From contig NZ_JBIUAG010000025.1 of assembly GCF_044547355.1 (NCBI RefSeq), positions 1-64,000 of the forward strand: DNA of 64,000 nucleotides, in the 5' to 3' direction. The notes below the pieces were generated by a model, which worked only from the letters and a program-made list of their open reading frames with translations, did no database searches and was not told where the DNA came from. Numbering within the stretch: the first letter of the stretch is position 1; every line of letters starts with the position of its first letter. The stretch comes from Kutzneria sp044547355. GTDB lineage: Bacteria; Actinomycetota; Actinomycetes; Mycobacteriales; Pseudonocardiaceae. This document shows, in pieces, positions 44,967 to 54,043 of the stretch. The translations under genes were made by a program, and so were the position numbers.

Positions 44967-46751
44967 TCAGCCCTTGGTCTCGCCCTTGGCGACCGGCTTG
45001 GCGTCCACGCCGGCCTCCTTGCGCTGCTGGGCGGTGATGGGCGCGGGGGCCGCGGTAAGCGGGTCATAGCCGCCGCCGGACTTCGGGAACGCGATCACCT
45101 CGCGGATCGAGTTCTCGCCCGCGAGCAGCATGACGATGCGGTCCCAGCCGAAGGCGATGCCGCCGTGCGGCGGGGCGCCGTACTTGAAGGCCTCCAGCAG
45201 GAAGCCGAACTTCTCCTCGGCCTCGGCCTCGCCGAGGCCCATGATCGCGAACACCCGCTTCTGCACGTCCGGGCGGTGGATACGGATGGACCCGCCGCCG
45301 ATCTCGTTGCCGTTGCAGACGATGTCGTAGGCGTAGGCCAGGGCCTTGCCCGGGTCCTCCTCGAAGCGGTCGATCCACTCCGGGGTGGGCGAGGTGAAGG
45401 CGTGGTGCACGGCGGTCCACTTGCCGCTGCCGACCGCCACGTCGTCGCCGATCTTGTCGACCGACTCGAACAGCGGGGCGTCGACCACCCACACGAACGA
45501 CCAGGCCGACTCGTCGATCAGGCCGACGCGGCGGCCGATCTCCAGCCGGGCCGCGCCGAGCAGGGCCCGGGCGTCGCTCGGGTCGCCGGCGGCGAAGAAG
45601 ACGCAGTCGCCGGCGTTAGCCCCGACCGCCTTGGCCAGGCCCTCGCGCTCGGCCTCGGACAGGTTCTTGGCCACCGGGCCGCCGAGCGTGCCGTCCTCGG
45701 CCACCAGCACGTAGGCCAGGCCCTTGGCGCCGCGCTGCTTGGCCCAGTCCTGCCAGGCGTCCAGGGTGCGGCGGGGCTGGTCGGCGCCGCCGGGCATGAC
45801 CACCGCGCCCACGTACGGGGCCTTGAACACCCGGAAGGGGGTGTCGGCGAAGTACTCGGTGAGCTCGGTCAGCTCCAGGCCGAAGCGCAGGTCCGGCTTG
45901 TCGGTGCCGTAGCGGGCCATCGCGTCGGCGTAGGTCATGCGCGGGATCGAGCCCTCGATGGCGTGGCCGGCCAGCTCGCTCCACAGCGCCTTGACCACGG
46001 CCTCGCCGAGCTCGATCACGTCGTCCTGCTCGACGAAGCTCATCTCGATGTCGAGCTGGGTGAACTCGGGCTGGCGGTCGGCCCGGAAGTCCTCGTCCCG
46101 GTAGCAGCGGGCGATCTGGTAGTAGCGCTCCATGCCGGCCACCATCAGCAGCTGCTTGAACAGCTGGGGCGACTGCGGCAGGGCGTACCAGGAGCCGGGG
46201 GCCAGGCGGGCCGGCACCAGGAAGTCGCGCGCGCCCTCCGGGGTGGAGCGGGTCAGCGTGGGCGTCTCGATCTCGACGAAGTCCCGCTCCTCCAGCACGC
46301 GGCGGGCGATGCGGCTGGCCGCGCTGCGCATGCGGATGGCCTTGGCCGGGCCGCTGCGGCGCAGGTCGAGGTAGCGGTGGCGCAGCCGCGCCTCCTCGCC
46401 GACCTCCAGGTTGTCGTCGAGCTGGAAGGGCAGCGGCGCGGCCTCGGACAGCACATCGAACTCGGTGACCGTGACCTCGATCTGGCCGGTGGCGATGTCC
46501 GCGTTGTCGTTGCCCTCGGGGCGGCGCACGACCTCGCCGGTCACCTTGAGGCAGTACTCGGCGCGCAGCCGGTGCGCGCGCTCGGCCATCTCGCCCTCGC
46601 GGAACACGACCTGGGCCACGCCGGAGGCGTCCCGCAGGTCGATGAAGATGACGCCGCCGTGATCGCGCCGGCGCGCCACCCACCCGGTCAGGGTGACGGA
46701 CTGCCCGGCCTGCTCGGCCCGGAGGGTCCCGGCCTCGTGCGTGCGCATCAC
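44967..46751 (-). CDS. aspS: Aspartyl-tRNA synthetase
   Basis: The 594-residue class IIb synthetase has the N-terminal OB fold (VTLTGWVARRRDHGGVIFIDLRD), motif 2 ARCYRDEDFRADRQPEFTQLDIEMSF, a bacterial GAD insertion (about 290-420), and motif 3 GGIAFGWDRIVMLLAGENSIREVIAFPK. GTG at 46751 aligns with the normal start MLRTH; the next ATG is one codon later. Whether it also charges tRNA-Asn depends on the gatCAB genes, not seen here. Confidence 0.96.
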   Translation of the reverse strand: MMRTHEAGTLRAEQAGQSVTLTGWVARRRDHGGVIFIDLRDASGVAQVVFREGEMAERAHRLRAEYCLKVTGEVVRRPEGNDNADIATGQIEVTVTEFDVLSEAAPLPFQLDDNLEVGEEARLRHRYLDLRRSGPAKAIRMRSAASRIARRVLEERDFVEIETPTLTRSTPEGARDFLVPARLAPGSWYALPQSPQLFKQLLMVAGMERYYQIARCYRDEDFRADRQPEFTQLDIEMSFVEQDDVIELGEAVVKALWSELAGHAIEGSIPRMTYADAMARYGTDKPDLRFGLELTELTEYFADTPFRVFKAPYVGAVVMPGGADQPRRTLDAWQDWAKQRGAKGLAYVLVAEDGTLGGPVAKNLSEAEREGLAKAVGANAGDCVFFAAGDPSDARALLGAARLEIGRRVGLIDESAWSFVWVVDAPLFESVDKIGDDVAVGSGKWTAVHHAFTSPTPEWIDRFEEDPGKALAYAYDIVCNGNEIGGGSIRIHRPDVQKRVFAIMGLGEAEAEEKFGFLLEAFKYGAPPHGGIAFGWDRIVMLLAGENSIREVIAFPKSGGGYDPLTAAPAPITAQQRKEAGVDAKPVAKGETKG

Positions 46752-46836
46752 GGGTGCAGCTCTCCTCGGATATTGCGGACGTTTGTGTCACCGGACAGGT
46801 TAGCCAACCTCGCCGAACGTGTTTCCCGCGGTGTCG

Positions 46837-46865
46837 TTGACGAAGTGGTCCAGACCACCTACGGT
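46837..46865 (+). promoter_or_regulatory. Promoter of the second chitinase gene
   Basis: TTGACG (46837-46842) and TACGGT (46860-46865) are exactly 17 bases apart. The DasR-type site occupies nearly the whole spacer, so repressor and RNA polymerase cannot bind together. The leader before the ATG is about 95 bases. Confidence 0.65.
46844..46859 (+). promoter_or_regulatory. DasR-type operator within the chitinase promoter
   Basis: AGTGGTCCAGACCACC contains the perfect palindrome GTGGTCCAGACCAC and matches the DasR site consensus closely. It is the third such site in the window and is more than 39 kb from the regulator gene. Confidence 0.85.
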
Positions 46866-46964
46866 GTGAGTGAGCACACGCTTTGTCCCTTTTTTTCCGG
46901 GTCCCGCACGGTTCCCCGCCGCCGCCACCGTGCCGACCCCTCCTGCGGATTCAGGGAGCAACGC

Positions 46965-48182
46965 ATGGCCAAGTTCGGAAAGCGGCGGCTGGCCGCCGGC
47001 GCCCTCGCGCTCGCGGGCCTCGTCACCGCCACCCTCGTCGGGGCCGCCCCCGCCTCCACCGCCGCCCCGGCCGCCGGCAACACGATGGTCGGCTACTTCA
47101 CCAACTGGGGCATCTACGACCGCGCCTACCAGGTGAAGAACCTCCAGAGCAGCGGCACCGCCGGCAAGCTGAACGTGATCAACTACGCCTTCGGCAGCAC
47201 CGCGGGCGGGCAGTGTTCGCTCACCGACGCGTACGCCGACTACCAGAAGGTGTTCGACGCCAGCACCAGCGTCGACGGCAAGGCCGACACCGGGCCGCTG
47301 TACGGCAACTTCGGCCAGCTGCGCAAGCTCAAGGCCCTGCACCCCGGCCTGAAGGTGGTGTTCTCGGTCGGCGGCTGGACCCTGTCCGGCGGCTTCACCC
47401 AGGCCGCGCAGAACCCCACCGCGTTCGCCAACTCCTGCTACGCCATGGTCAAGGACCCGCGCTGGGCCGACGTCTTCGACGGCATCGACCTGGACTGGGA
47501 GTACCCCAACGCCTGCGGCCTGTCCTGTGACACCAGCGGCGCGGCCGCGTTCAAGAACGTGCTGGCCGCCGTGCGGTCCAAGTTCGGCTCCGGCGCCCTG
47601 GTCACCGCGGCCATCACCGCCGACGGCAGCAGCGGCGGCAAGATCGACGCCGCCGACTACGCCGGCGCCGCGCAGTACGTGAACTGGTACAACGTGATGA
47701 CCTACGACTACTTCGGCGCCTGGGCCGCCACCGGCCCCACCGCCCCCAACGCGCCGCTGAACTCCTACAGCGGCATCCCCACCGCCGGCTTCTACGCCGA
47801 CGCCGCCATCCAGAAGCTCAAGAGCAAGGGCGTCGCCTCGTCCAAGCTGCTGCTCGGCATCGGCTTCTACGGCCGGGGCTGGACCGGCGTCACCCAGTCC
47901 ACCCCCGGCGGCTCCGCCACCGGCGCCGCCCCCGGCAAGTACGAGGCCGGCATCCAGGACTACAAGCTGCTCAAGACCTCCTGCCCGGCCACCGGCACCG
48001 TCGCCGGCACCGCCTACGCCAAGTGCGGCAGCCAGTGGTGGAGCTACGACACCCCGTCCACCATCGGCGGCAAGATGAGCTACGCCAAGGCCCAGGGCCT
48101 CGGCGGCGCCTTCTTCTGGTCCGCCGACGGCGACACCACCAACGGCGAACTCGCCTCCGCCATGCGCGGCGGCCTCGGCTGA
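46965..48182 (+). CDS. Secreted GH18 chitinase, second copy
   Basis: The 405-residue chitinase has a signal peptide (residues 1-34) and a GH18 domain: MVGYFTNWGIYDRAYQVKNL, VFSVGGWTLSGGF, catalytic DGIDLDWEYP, YNVMTYDYFGAW and GGAFFWSADGD. It resembles the Streptomyces-type chitinase C/single-domain enzymes and lacks a chitin-binding module. The ATG at 46965 follows AGGGAG; the open frame extending upstream is not coding. Regulation by the operator in its promoter links it to the GlcNAc PTS genes at 6-9 kb. Confidence 0.94.
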   Translation: MAKFGKRRLAAGALALAGLVTATLVGAAPASTAAPAAGNTMVGYFTNWGIYDRAYQVKNLQSSGTAGKLNVINYAFGSTAGGQCSLTDAYADYQKVFDASTSVDGKADTGPLYGNFGQLRKLKALHPGLKVVFSVGGWTLSGGFTQAAQNPTAFANSCYAMVKDPRWADVFDGIDLDWEYPNACGLSCDTSGAAAFKNVLAAVRSKFGSGALVTAAITADGSSGGKIDAADYAGAAQYVNWYNVMTYDYFGAWAATGPTAPNAPLNSYSGIPTAGFYADAAIQKLKSKGVASSKLLLGIGFYGRGWTGVTQSTPGGSATGAAPGKYEAGIQDYKLLKTSCPATGTVAGTAYAKCGSQWWSYDTPSTIGGKMSYAKAQGLGGAFFWSADGDTTNGELASAMRGGLG

Positions 48183-48195
48183 CCCGCCCCCTACC

Positions 48196-48245
48196 CCCCG
48201 CGAGTCGCGCTCAGTTCGGTATGCCGCTAGGCGCGACTCGCGGGG
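48196..48245. terminator. Bidirectional terminator
   Basis: CCCCGCGAGTCGCGC (48196-48210) and its exact complement (48231-48245) form a 15-base stem with a 20-base loop between the convergent chitinase and PIG-L genes. Confidence 0.8.
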
Positions 48246-48255
48246 ATGGTGGCGG

Positions 48256-50391
48256 TCAGCCGTCGAGGGTCTGCCAGTCGCCGAAGCCGTTGGCGCCACC
48301 GGAGGCCGTCTGTTGGCTCATGGTCATCGAGCCGTCATCGGCCTGCGCGAACACCGCCATCCGGCCGTCGGGACCGGCCAGCGCCGCCGGCTGCGTGGAG
48401 ATGAAGTTCCCGAAGTTGGCCCACTGCGTGTTGTAGGCGCCGTCCTTCACGGTCTGCTTGGTGCCGCTGACGCCGCCGTTGCGATTGCGCTCGAACACGA
48501 AGATCCGCGCATCACCGCCGGCCGCCGTCGGAGGCGCGCTGCCCGCGGCGACCGGCCCGAACCCGTTGTCGCCGCGGATGTTGTCGGGTTGAGTGGTCCA
48601 GTCACCGCCGGTCAGCTGATAGGTATGTGCGACGTACGAGCCCACCGGCTGAGTGTCGCTGTTGTTGGCCATCCGGTAGAACACGTCCAACCGGCCGTCG
48701 TTGTTCACGGCCACCGTCGGCGGGCTGGCCGGTTCGAACGCGGTCAGCGAGGGTTGGTAACCGTTGAAGTTGTCCTGCGGATCATGCTGGTACCACAGGC
48801 TGATCTTGCCGACGCCGTTGACGATGCTGTACGCGAACACCTCCATCCGACCGTCCGGATGGGTGACGGCGCTCAACCCGTCCTGAATGCCGTTCGGGCT
48901 ACCCTGGAGATCGGTCCAGAGCGTCTCGAAGTGCTCATGGGACCCCGACTGCTTCTTCCAACTGATCCCGCCACCGCCGTTCTTGACGAACACCGCCAGC
49001 TGACCGTTGGCGTTGCGGGTCACCGCCGGGTAGCCGACCTGATTCGCGGTGTCGCTGCCCGCGTTGGGGTTGCCCAGCGACACCCACCGGTTCGACCAGG
49101 CCCCGTTGGGCTTGTCCTGCCAGGTGGTGATGATGTCCCCGGAATCGGCGTCCACCCCGAACACCTGGAGGGTGCCGTCGGTCGGATTGCTCACAATGGA
49201 CAGTCCGGGCAGGACACGCGTGATGTCCCCGGCCGCCAGGGGGTTCGGGCCGACCCACTTGAGGTCGCCCTGCCGCTGCGCCCAGGTGAACACCTGGCCG
49301 TTCAGCGCGGCCACCACCTGGAACCGACCGTCCGCGTTGAGGGCGGCATAGTTGGTCCCGGTCCAGTAGCGGTGATACGTGCGCTGCGTCCACTGCGGAT
49401 AGGCCGGAATATCATCGATGTTCATATCGTAGTCGGAATACAGATGGAAGGTTGCCTTCTTGTCGTCGCGCTGGCTCAGATCCAGATTCACCTGGGAGTC
49501 CGAGATGTTGTAGTCACGGTAGTTGACCAGCTGGAGCAGCCGCTCGCTCGCGGGGATGGCACGCACCAGCCGGCCGACGAGCTGCGCGACGACGAGGTGA
49601 TCGGGATTGTCGGCCGCGTACCGAAAATCCGCGGTTGGATCCTGGGCGCGGATCACCGTTGGGTTGTACCGATTGATCAGTCCGCGCAGCACACCCTGCA
49701 CCGCGTCCAGATCGTAGTCCTGCGGCTCGGTCACCTGGCTCATACTGGACAGCACGGTTCTGCGCGTCGCACCGTCGTACACCACGTGCGTCAGGTTGTC
49801 GCCTTGCCGCGAGTCACCTGGCCGAATGTCCGGGTGCGTTTGGTCGCCCGCCTCCGGCAGGTTCATGAAGACCAGCTTGATGTTGTTGTTGGTGCGCAGC
49901 GTGTCTTCTTCCACCTGCCTGCTGTCGCCGTCGCCGAAACCGATGGTGATGGCCTGCCGGTCCCACAGGCCGGGGTCATCGGGATTCGATGCGCCGGCGA
50001 TGCCGGCCCAAGCCGCCATCGCGCCCAGCGCACGGCAGCCAGCGTAGTCCTCACGGTCCAGTTTCACCTTGCCTGGGCGTCCCGTGTTGCCCAGGTCGTT
50101 CGCACAGTCGTTCTTGTCTATGTCACGCAGTTCTCCTGCCGGGTCCCTGTCCTCTTCCCCGGCCGTGACGTACACCGTCGTGGTCGGACGGCCAGCGTTG
50201 ACAGTGTCCTTCAGGTCCGGATTCATGAACAGCAGGTCGTCGTCCTGGTGCGCGACGATCTGCATATAGCGGCCGAACGGCGGGAGGGCCGCCGCGGCCA
50301 CCGGACTCAGCGCCACGCCTTGCAGTGTTGTGCCCAGCAGCGACCCGGTGGCCAGCAGGCCGACCAAGGTTCGTCTTCTCACGAGCGCCAC
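48256..50391 (-). CDS. Secreted PIG-L family deacetylase with C-terminal propeller
   Basis: The 711-residue protein has a signal peptide with an Arg-rich start (VRRRTLVGLLATGSLLG), an N-terminal PIG-L/LmbE domain (about 40-330) with the zinc motif VAHQDDDLLFMNPD, and then seven or so repeats of the VAALNGQVFTWAQRQ / QLAVFVKNGGGG type, a carbohydrate-binding-like propeller. PIG-L enzymes deacetylate GlcNAc-type groups. GTG at 50391 follows GAAGGGAAGC; an ATG 13 codons upstream lacks a ribosome-binding site. Position beside a chitinase fits aminosugar use. Confidence 0.8.
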   Translation of the reverse strand: MALVRRRTLVGLLATGSLLGTTLQGVALSPVAAAALPPFGRYMQIVAHQDDDLLFMNPDLKDTVNAGRPTTTVYVTAGEEDRDPAGELRDIDKNDCANDLGNTGRPGKVKLDREDYAGCRALGAMAAWAGIAGASNPDDPGLWDRQAITIGFGDGDSRQVEEDTLRTNNNIKLVFMNLPEAGDQTHPDIRPGDSRQGDNLTHVVYDGATRRTVLSSMSQVTEPQDYDLDAVQGVLRGLINRYNPTVIRAQDPTADFRYAADNPDHLVVAQLVGRLVRAIPASERLLQLVNYRDYNISDSQVNLDLSQRDDKKATFHLYSDYDMNIDDIPAYPQWTQRTYHRYWTGTNYAALNADGRFQVVAALNGQVFTWAQRQGDLKWVGPNPLAAGDITRVLPGLSIVSNPTDGTLQVFGVDADSGDIITTWQDKPNGAWSNRWVSLGNPNAGSDTANQVGYPAVTRNANGQLAVFVKNGGGGISWKKQSGSHEHFETLWTDLQGSPNGIQDGLSAVTHPDGRMEVFAYSIVNGVGKISLWYQHDPQDNFNGYQPSLTAFEPASPPTVAVNNDGRLDVFYRMANNSDTQPVGSYVAHTYQLTGGDWTTQPDNIRGDNGFGPVAAGSAPPTAAGGDARIFVFERNRNGGVSGTKQTVKDGAYNTQWANFGNFISTQPAALAGPDGRMAVFAQADDGSMTMSQQTASGGANGFGDWQTLDG

Positions 50392-50640
50392 GCTTCCCTT
50401 CGCCTTACGATCCTGGGACAAATCAGGCACGACAGGGTTCGCAGTGACGTTCGCGCGGCCCCGCGGCGCACCGGACAGCCGGGTCCGGAAACGGCATCAG
50501 GGCAAAACAAAGTCAGCATGGAGCCCCCCTTGATGTGTCCGGCGCCACCCGGACCGACCGATCCTCTCAGCGCCGGAGTCACGGCGCAAGACTTGACGAG
50601 CCGCCCGGCCGAGTGCCGGAGTCCAGACTGGATTCGAGAA

Positions 50641-51240
50641 CTACTCAGATTCGCCGGACAGCGGCGCGGTGAGACAGTGCTGCACGCAGGCCCCGACCAT
50701 CGGGGCGACGGTGGCGAGGTCGGTGCTGGCCAACGGTTCCAGGCCGACGAAGTAGCGGGCCACCACCAGCCCCATCAGCTGGGAGGCGGCGAGGCTGGCC
50801 CGGAGGGCGGGGTTGTCCACGCCGAGCGCGGCGGCGAGCGGGGCGAGGGCCTCGGTGGTGAGGTACTCCCGAAGCATGCGGGCGGCGTCCTCGTGAGTGA
50901 TGGCGGAGCGAACGAGACCGAGTAGGGAGCCGCGAGCCGAGGGGTCGTCGAGGCGACTGAGCAGCGCGAAGACGAGGCGCTCCCCCACGCCGGAGACGCC
51001 GCCGGCGAGAGCGTCGGCGACGAGGACGGGCGGCTGGGCCGGCAGGGCCAGGGCCGCGGTGAACAGGTCGGACTTGGTCTTGAAGAAGTAGTGCACGAGC
51101 GCGGGGTCGCAGCCGGCGCGGGCGGCGATGCGGCGGATGGTCGCGCCCTCGTAGCCGGACTCGGTGAAGCAGTCCCGGGCCGCGGCCAGGATCCGGGCCG
51201 GGTTGGCCGACGCGCCCGCCGGGCGCCCAGGTTTTCTCAT
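50641..51240 (-). CDS. TetR/AcrR-family regulator
   Basis: The 199-residue regulator has the usual N-terminal HTH (PARILAAARDCFTESGYEGATIRRIAARAGCDPALVHYFF) and a C-terminal domain like those controlling efflux or detoxification. Start is ATG at 51240 (or the GTG one codon before). It is divergent from the flavin monooxygenase gene. One copy of an inverted repeat overlaps its own start codon and another is near the monooxygenase gene, so it should repress both. Confidence 0.85.
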   Translation of the reverse strand: MRKPGRPAGASANPARILAAARDCFTESGYEGATIRRIAARAGCDPALVHYFFKTKSDLFTAALALPAQPPVLVADALAGGVSGVGERLVFALLSRLDDPSARGSLLGLVRSAITHEDAARMLREYLTTEALAPLAAALGVDNPALRASLAASQLMGLVVARYFVGLEPLASTDLATVAPMVGACVQHCLTAPLSGESE

Positions 51241-51250
51241 CACGCGTTGA
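51237..51250. promoter_or_regulatory. TetR operator candidate, copy 1
   Basis: TCATC-ACGC-GTTGA is an inverted repeat with one mismatch, inside a longer direct repeat GGTTTTCTCATCA that recurs 44 bases away. It overlaps the TetR start codon. Confidence 0.55.
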
Positions 51251-51280
51251 CTTTATCTCGTCGAGCGGCGTACGGTTTTC

Positions 51281-51294
51281 TCATCAGGCGATGA
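51281..51294. promoter_or_regulatory. TetR operator candidate, copy 2
   Basis: TCATC-AGGC-GATGA is a perfect inverted repeat, 24 bases before the monooxygenase ATG. With copy 1 it spans the whole divergent promoter region. Confidence 0.6.
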
Positions 51295-51317
51295 ATAAAC
51301 CCTCTGGGGAGGCCGCC

Positions 51318-53003
51318 ATGAACGACCTGCGGACGCCGGTGCTGGTGGTCGGTGCCGGACCGAGCGGACTAACCGTGGCCAATGAGCTGCGGCGACACGG
51401 GGTGCAGGTGCGGATCATCGACCGCGCCCCGGCCCCGGCCGCCACCTCCCGGGCGCTGGTGGTCCAGCCGCGCGTCCTGGAGATCTTCGAGGACATGGGC
51501 GTGGTCGACGAGGTGCTGGCCACCGGCAACGCGGCGACCAGCCTCAACATCCTGTTCCGGGCCGACGAGCGGTTCCGGATGCAGCTGCACGACCTGCTCC
51601 AGGACCCGGCCAACTTCACCAGGTACCAGAGCCTGTGGACGCTGTCCCAGGACGACACCGAGCGCATCCTCACCAAACACCTTGCGACACAAGGGGTGCG
51701 GGTCGAACGCGGCCTGGCCGTGACCGACCTGGTGTCCGACGAGGATGGTGTCACGGTCTCGGTCCGCACCGACGACGGCGTTGTCGACAAGATCCGCAGC
51801 CGGTGGGTCATCGGCTGCGACGGCGCGCACAGCACGGTCCGCCAGGCCGCGGGCATCCCGTTCGAGGGCTCGACCTACCAGGACGAGTTCATCATGGCCG
51901 ACGCCGAGTTGGACTGGGAGCTGCCCGACGGCGACCTGTACGTCAGCCCCAGCCGCTCCGGCTTCGTCGCGGTGTTCGGCATGCCGGGCACGCACCGGTT
52001 CCGCATCTTCGGCAACGTGATCGTCGGCCCCGAGGGCCCCAGCGCCGAGTACAGCGAGCCGACGCACGAGGAGTTCCAGGCCATGCTCGACTCGCGGCTG
52101 CCGGTGCCGGCGACGGTCGTGAAGGAGCACTGGGTGAGCCGCTATCGCTTGCACCGCAAGGCTGTTCCGCGCTACCGGGACGGGCAGATCATCCTGGTCG
52201 GCGACGCCGCCCACGTGCACAGCCCGGCCGGCGCGCAGGGCATGAACACCGGCATCCAGGACGCCTACAACCTCGCGTGGAAGCTGGCGCTGGCCATTCG
52301 CGGCATCGCGGACGAGTCCATTGTGGACAGCTATCACGCCGAGCGGCACCCGGTCGGCGAGCGGCTGCTGGCCACCACCGACCGGTTCTTCACGATCATC
52401 TCCGGCCAGAACGCGGCGTCCAAGTTCATGCGAACCCATGTGGCGCCACGGCTGCTGACCCGGATCCTGGGCCGCAAGTCGTTCCGCAGCTGGTTCATCG
52501 GCACGCTCGCACAGCTGCGGACCAGCTACCCGGACAGCCCGCTCAACCGCCAGCGTGGCTCGGACTGGAAGGACGCGCCGGCCCCCGGCGACCGGGCCCG
52601 GCAGGTGGACGTGCTGATCGACGGCACGCCGACGCCCCTGCACAACCTCATGCACGGCACGCATCACACGGTGCTGCTGTTCACCGGCGTCGACAACAAG
52701 GCCCGGTCGGCGGTGGAGCTGTGCCGCATCGCCGAACGGATCGAGTGGGCGTACCCGGACCTGGTGCGGGCCCACGTCGTCAGCGCCGAGCGGTTCGCCG
52801 ATCATCCTTGCGCCGTCGGCGATCCCGATCGGGCCGCGCACAAGCAGTACGGCATCGACCGGGCGGCGGCGTTCGTGGTGCGGCCGGACCTGCACATCGG
52901 CTACCGCGGCGCGCCGGCCGAGGACGAACTGCTGGCCGACCTGGTCCAGCGCCTACCCGGCGCTCACTCCTCGGCCGGCAACACGATGGGGCTCAACAGG
53001 TAA
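51318..53003 (+). CDS. FAD-dependent aromatic monooxygenase
   Basis: The 561-residue enzyme is a class A flavin hydroxylase like those acting on aromatic polyketides, phenols or rifamycin. Motifs: GAGPSGLTVANELRRHG (FAD), the CDGAHSTVR DG motif, and LVGDAAHVHSPAGAQGMNTGIQDAYNLAWKL (GD). The C-terminal 150 residues are a thioredoxin-like domain usual in the long members. ATG at 51318 has GGGGAGG upstream; an ATG at 51291 lies in the operator. Controlled by the divergent TetR gene. Confidence 0.88.
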   Translation: MNDLRTPVLVVGAGPSGLTVANELRRHGVQVRIIDRAPAPAATSRALVVQPRVLEIFEDMGVVDEVLATGNAATSLNILFRADERFRMQLHDLLQDPANFTRYQSLWTLSQDDTERILTKHLATQGVRVERGLAVTDLVSDEDGVTVSVRTDDGVVDKIRSRWVIGCDGAHSTVRQAAGIPFEGSTYQDEFIMADAELDWELPDGDLYVSPSRSGFVAVFGMPGTHRFRIFGNVIVGPEGPSAEYSEPTHEEFQAMLDSRLPVPATVVKEHWVSRYRLHRKAVPRYRDGQIILVGDAAHVHSPAGAQGMNTGIQDAYNLAWKLALAIRGIADESIVDSYHAERHPVGERLLATTDRFFTIISGQNAASKFMRTHVAPRLLTRILGRKSFRSWFIGTLAQLRTSYPDSPLNRQRGSDWKDAPAPGDRARQVDVLIDGTPTPLHNLMHGTHHTVLLFTGVDNKARSAVELCRIAERIEWAYPDLVRAHVVSAERFADHPCAVGDPDRAAHKQYGIDRAAAFVVRPDLHIGYRGAPAEDELLADLVQRLPGAHSSAGNTMGLNR

Positions 53004-53055
53004 CGCGACCGGTCCGCGATTGACCCCCACGCCAGCCGCGTCTCCCCCACCCGTA

Positions 53056-53203
53056 ACGCCAGGAAGGCCCTTTCACTGCGCCTTGCGCCAGTATCGGGCC
53101 TTTCCTGGCATCACCGGCGCCGCGAAGGGACCGATCCTCACGTTGAACGTCATGAAGGGCCCCATCATGACGTTCAACGTCAGTATGGGGCCCTTCATGA
53201 CGT
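53056..53203. repeat. Two palindromic elements between convergent genes
   Basis: An imperfect hairpin with arms GCCAGGAAGGCCC and GGGCCTTTCCTGGC (53058-53109) is followed by a long palindrome with arms at 53148-53174 and 53177-53203 containing CATGAAGGGCCCCAT. The second ends exactly at the IclR stop codon. Relatives are at 9.0, 16.8 and 58.0 kb. They probably act as terminators. Confidence 0.7.
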
Positions 53204-53940
53204 CAGTTCACCCGGCGGCGGGCGTAGCGGCGGAGGTCCTCCAGCAGGACGTCGACCAGCGCCGGCAGCTTCTCCACGGCGAGGTCGTGCGGGCCGGCCA
53301 GGGCGACGGCGCCGACGACCATGCCGTGTTCCCACACGGGGGCGGCGACGGAGGCGACGCCGCGGAGCATGGGGCCGCTGTCCCCCATGGTGTAGCCGGC
53401 CTCGCGGACGCGGCTGAGCTCGGTGAGCAGGGCGAGGGCGCTGCCCCGGTCGTCGGGGTAGCGGGCCGCGACCAGCTCGTGGCGTTCCCGATCCGGCATG
53501 TACGCCAACAGCACTCGGCCCACGGCGGTCTCGGGCAGCGGGGTTCGCAGCTGCTGCACGGTGAGGTAGTTGAAGGGATCGTCGGTGCCGGCCCAGTCGG
53601 CGTACACGGAGGTGTCCCCGGTGCGCACGGCCAGCACGGCGCTGAGGCCGGTGCGGTTGAACAGGTCGACCAGGTCGGCGTGGTTGACGGTGGACACGAG
53701 CCGCTGCCCGGACCGCATGGCCAGCAGATAGGGCGCGGCCCCGAGCCGGAAACGCTTGCCGTCCTCCTCCAGGTAGCCGACGGCGACCAGGCCGTTGACC
53801 AGCTTCTGCACCGAGGACACGGGGGCGTGCAGGCGCAGCGCCAACTGGGTCAAGGTCAACCCGGTCCGCTCGGTGACCACGGCCTCCAGGATCTCCGCGA
53901 TCCGGTCCACCGCCCGATGGTGCGGCCGCAGCTCGGCCAT
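53203..53940 (-). CDS. IclR-family regulator
   Basis: The 245-residue protein has the IclR N-terminal winged helix (about 10-70: RIAEILEAVVTERTGLTLTQLALRLHAPVSSVQKLVNGLV) and a GAF-like effector domain (RFRLGAAPYLLAMRSG ... GVASVAAPVWEHGMVVGAVALAG). AGGAGG lies six bases before the ATG. It is divergent from the CoA-transferase operon with a perfect palindrome in the gap, so it likely controls that operon in response to a substrate acyl group. Confidence 0.88.
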   Translation of the reverse strand: MAELRPHHRAVDRIAEILEAVVTERTGLTLTQLALRLHAPVSSVQKLVNGLVAVGYLEEDGKRFRLGAAPYLLAMRSGQRLVSTVNHADLVDLFNRTGLSAVLAVRTGDTSVYADWAGTDDPFNYLTVQQLRTPLPETAVGRVLLAYMPDRERHELVAARYPDDRGSALALLTELSRVREAGYTMGDSGPMLRGVASVAAPVWEHGMVVGAVALAGPHDLAVEKLPALVDVLLEDLRRYARRRVN

Positions 53941-53949
53941 GATCGCCTC

Positions 53950-53965
53950 CTACCTATATAGGTAG
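53950..53965. promoter_or_regulatory. IclR operator candidate
   Basis: CTACCTATATAGGTAG is a perfect 16-base palindrome, AT-rich against the local background. It lies ten bases before the IclR ATG and about 80 bases before the first catabolic gene. Confidence 0.65.
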
Positions 53966-54043
53966 AATCGTATCACATTGCGTAAAGCTGAGCGGCGGAG
54001 CAAAGTAGTTCACATAAGGCAAGCAACTGAGGAGGCGGAGAGC

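Noticed and set aside
44811..46964. The open extension joining the aspS antisense region to the chitinase
   Set aside because: The chitinase has its own promoter, operator, ribosome-binding site and signal peptide at 46965; the extension is low-complexity antisense sequence.
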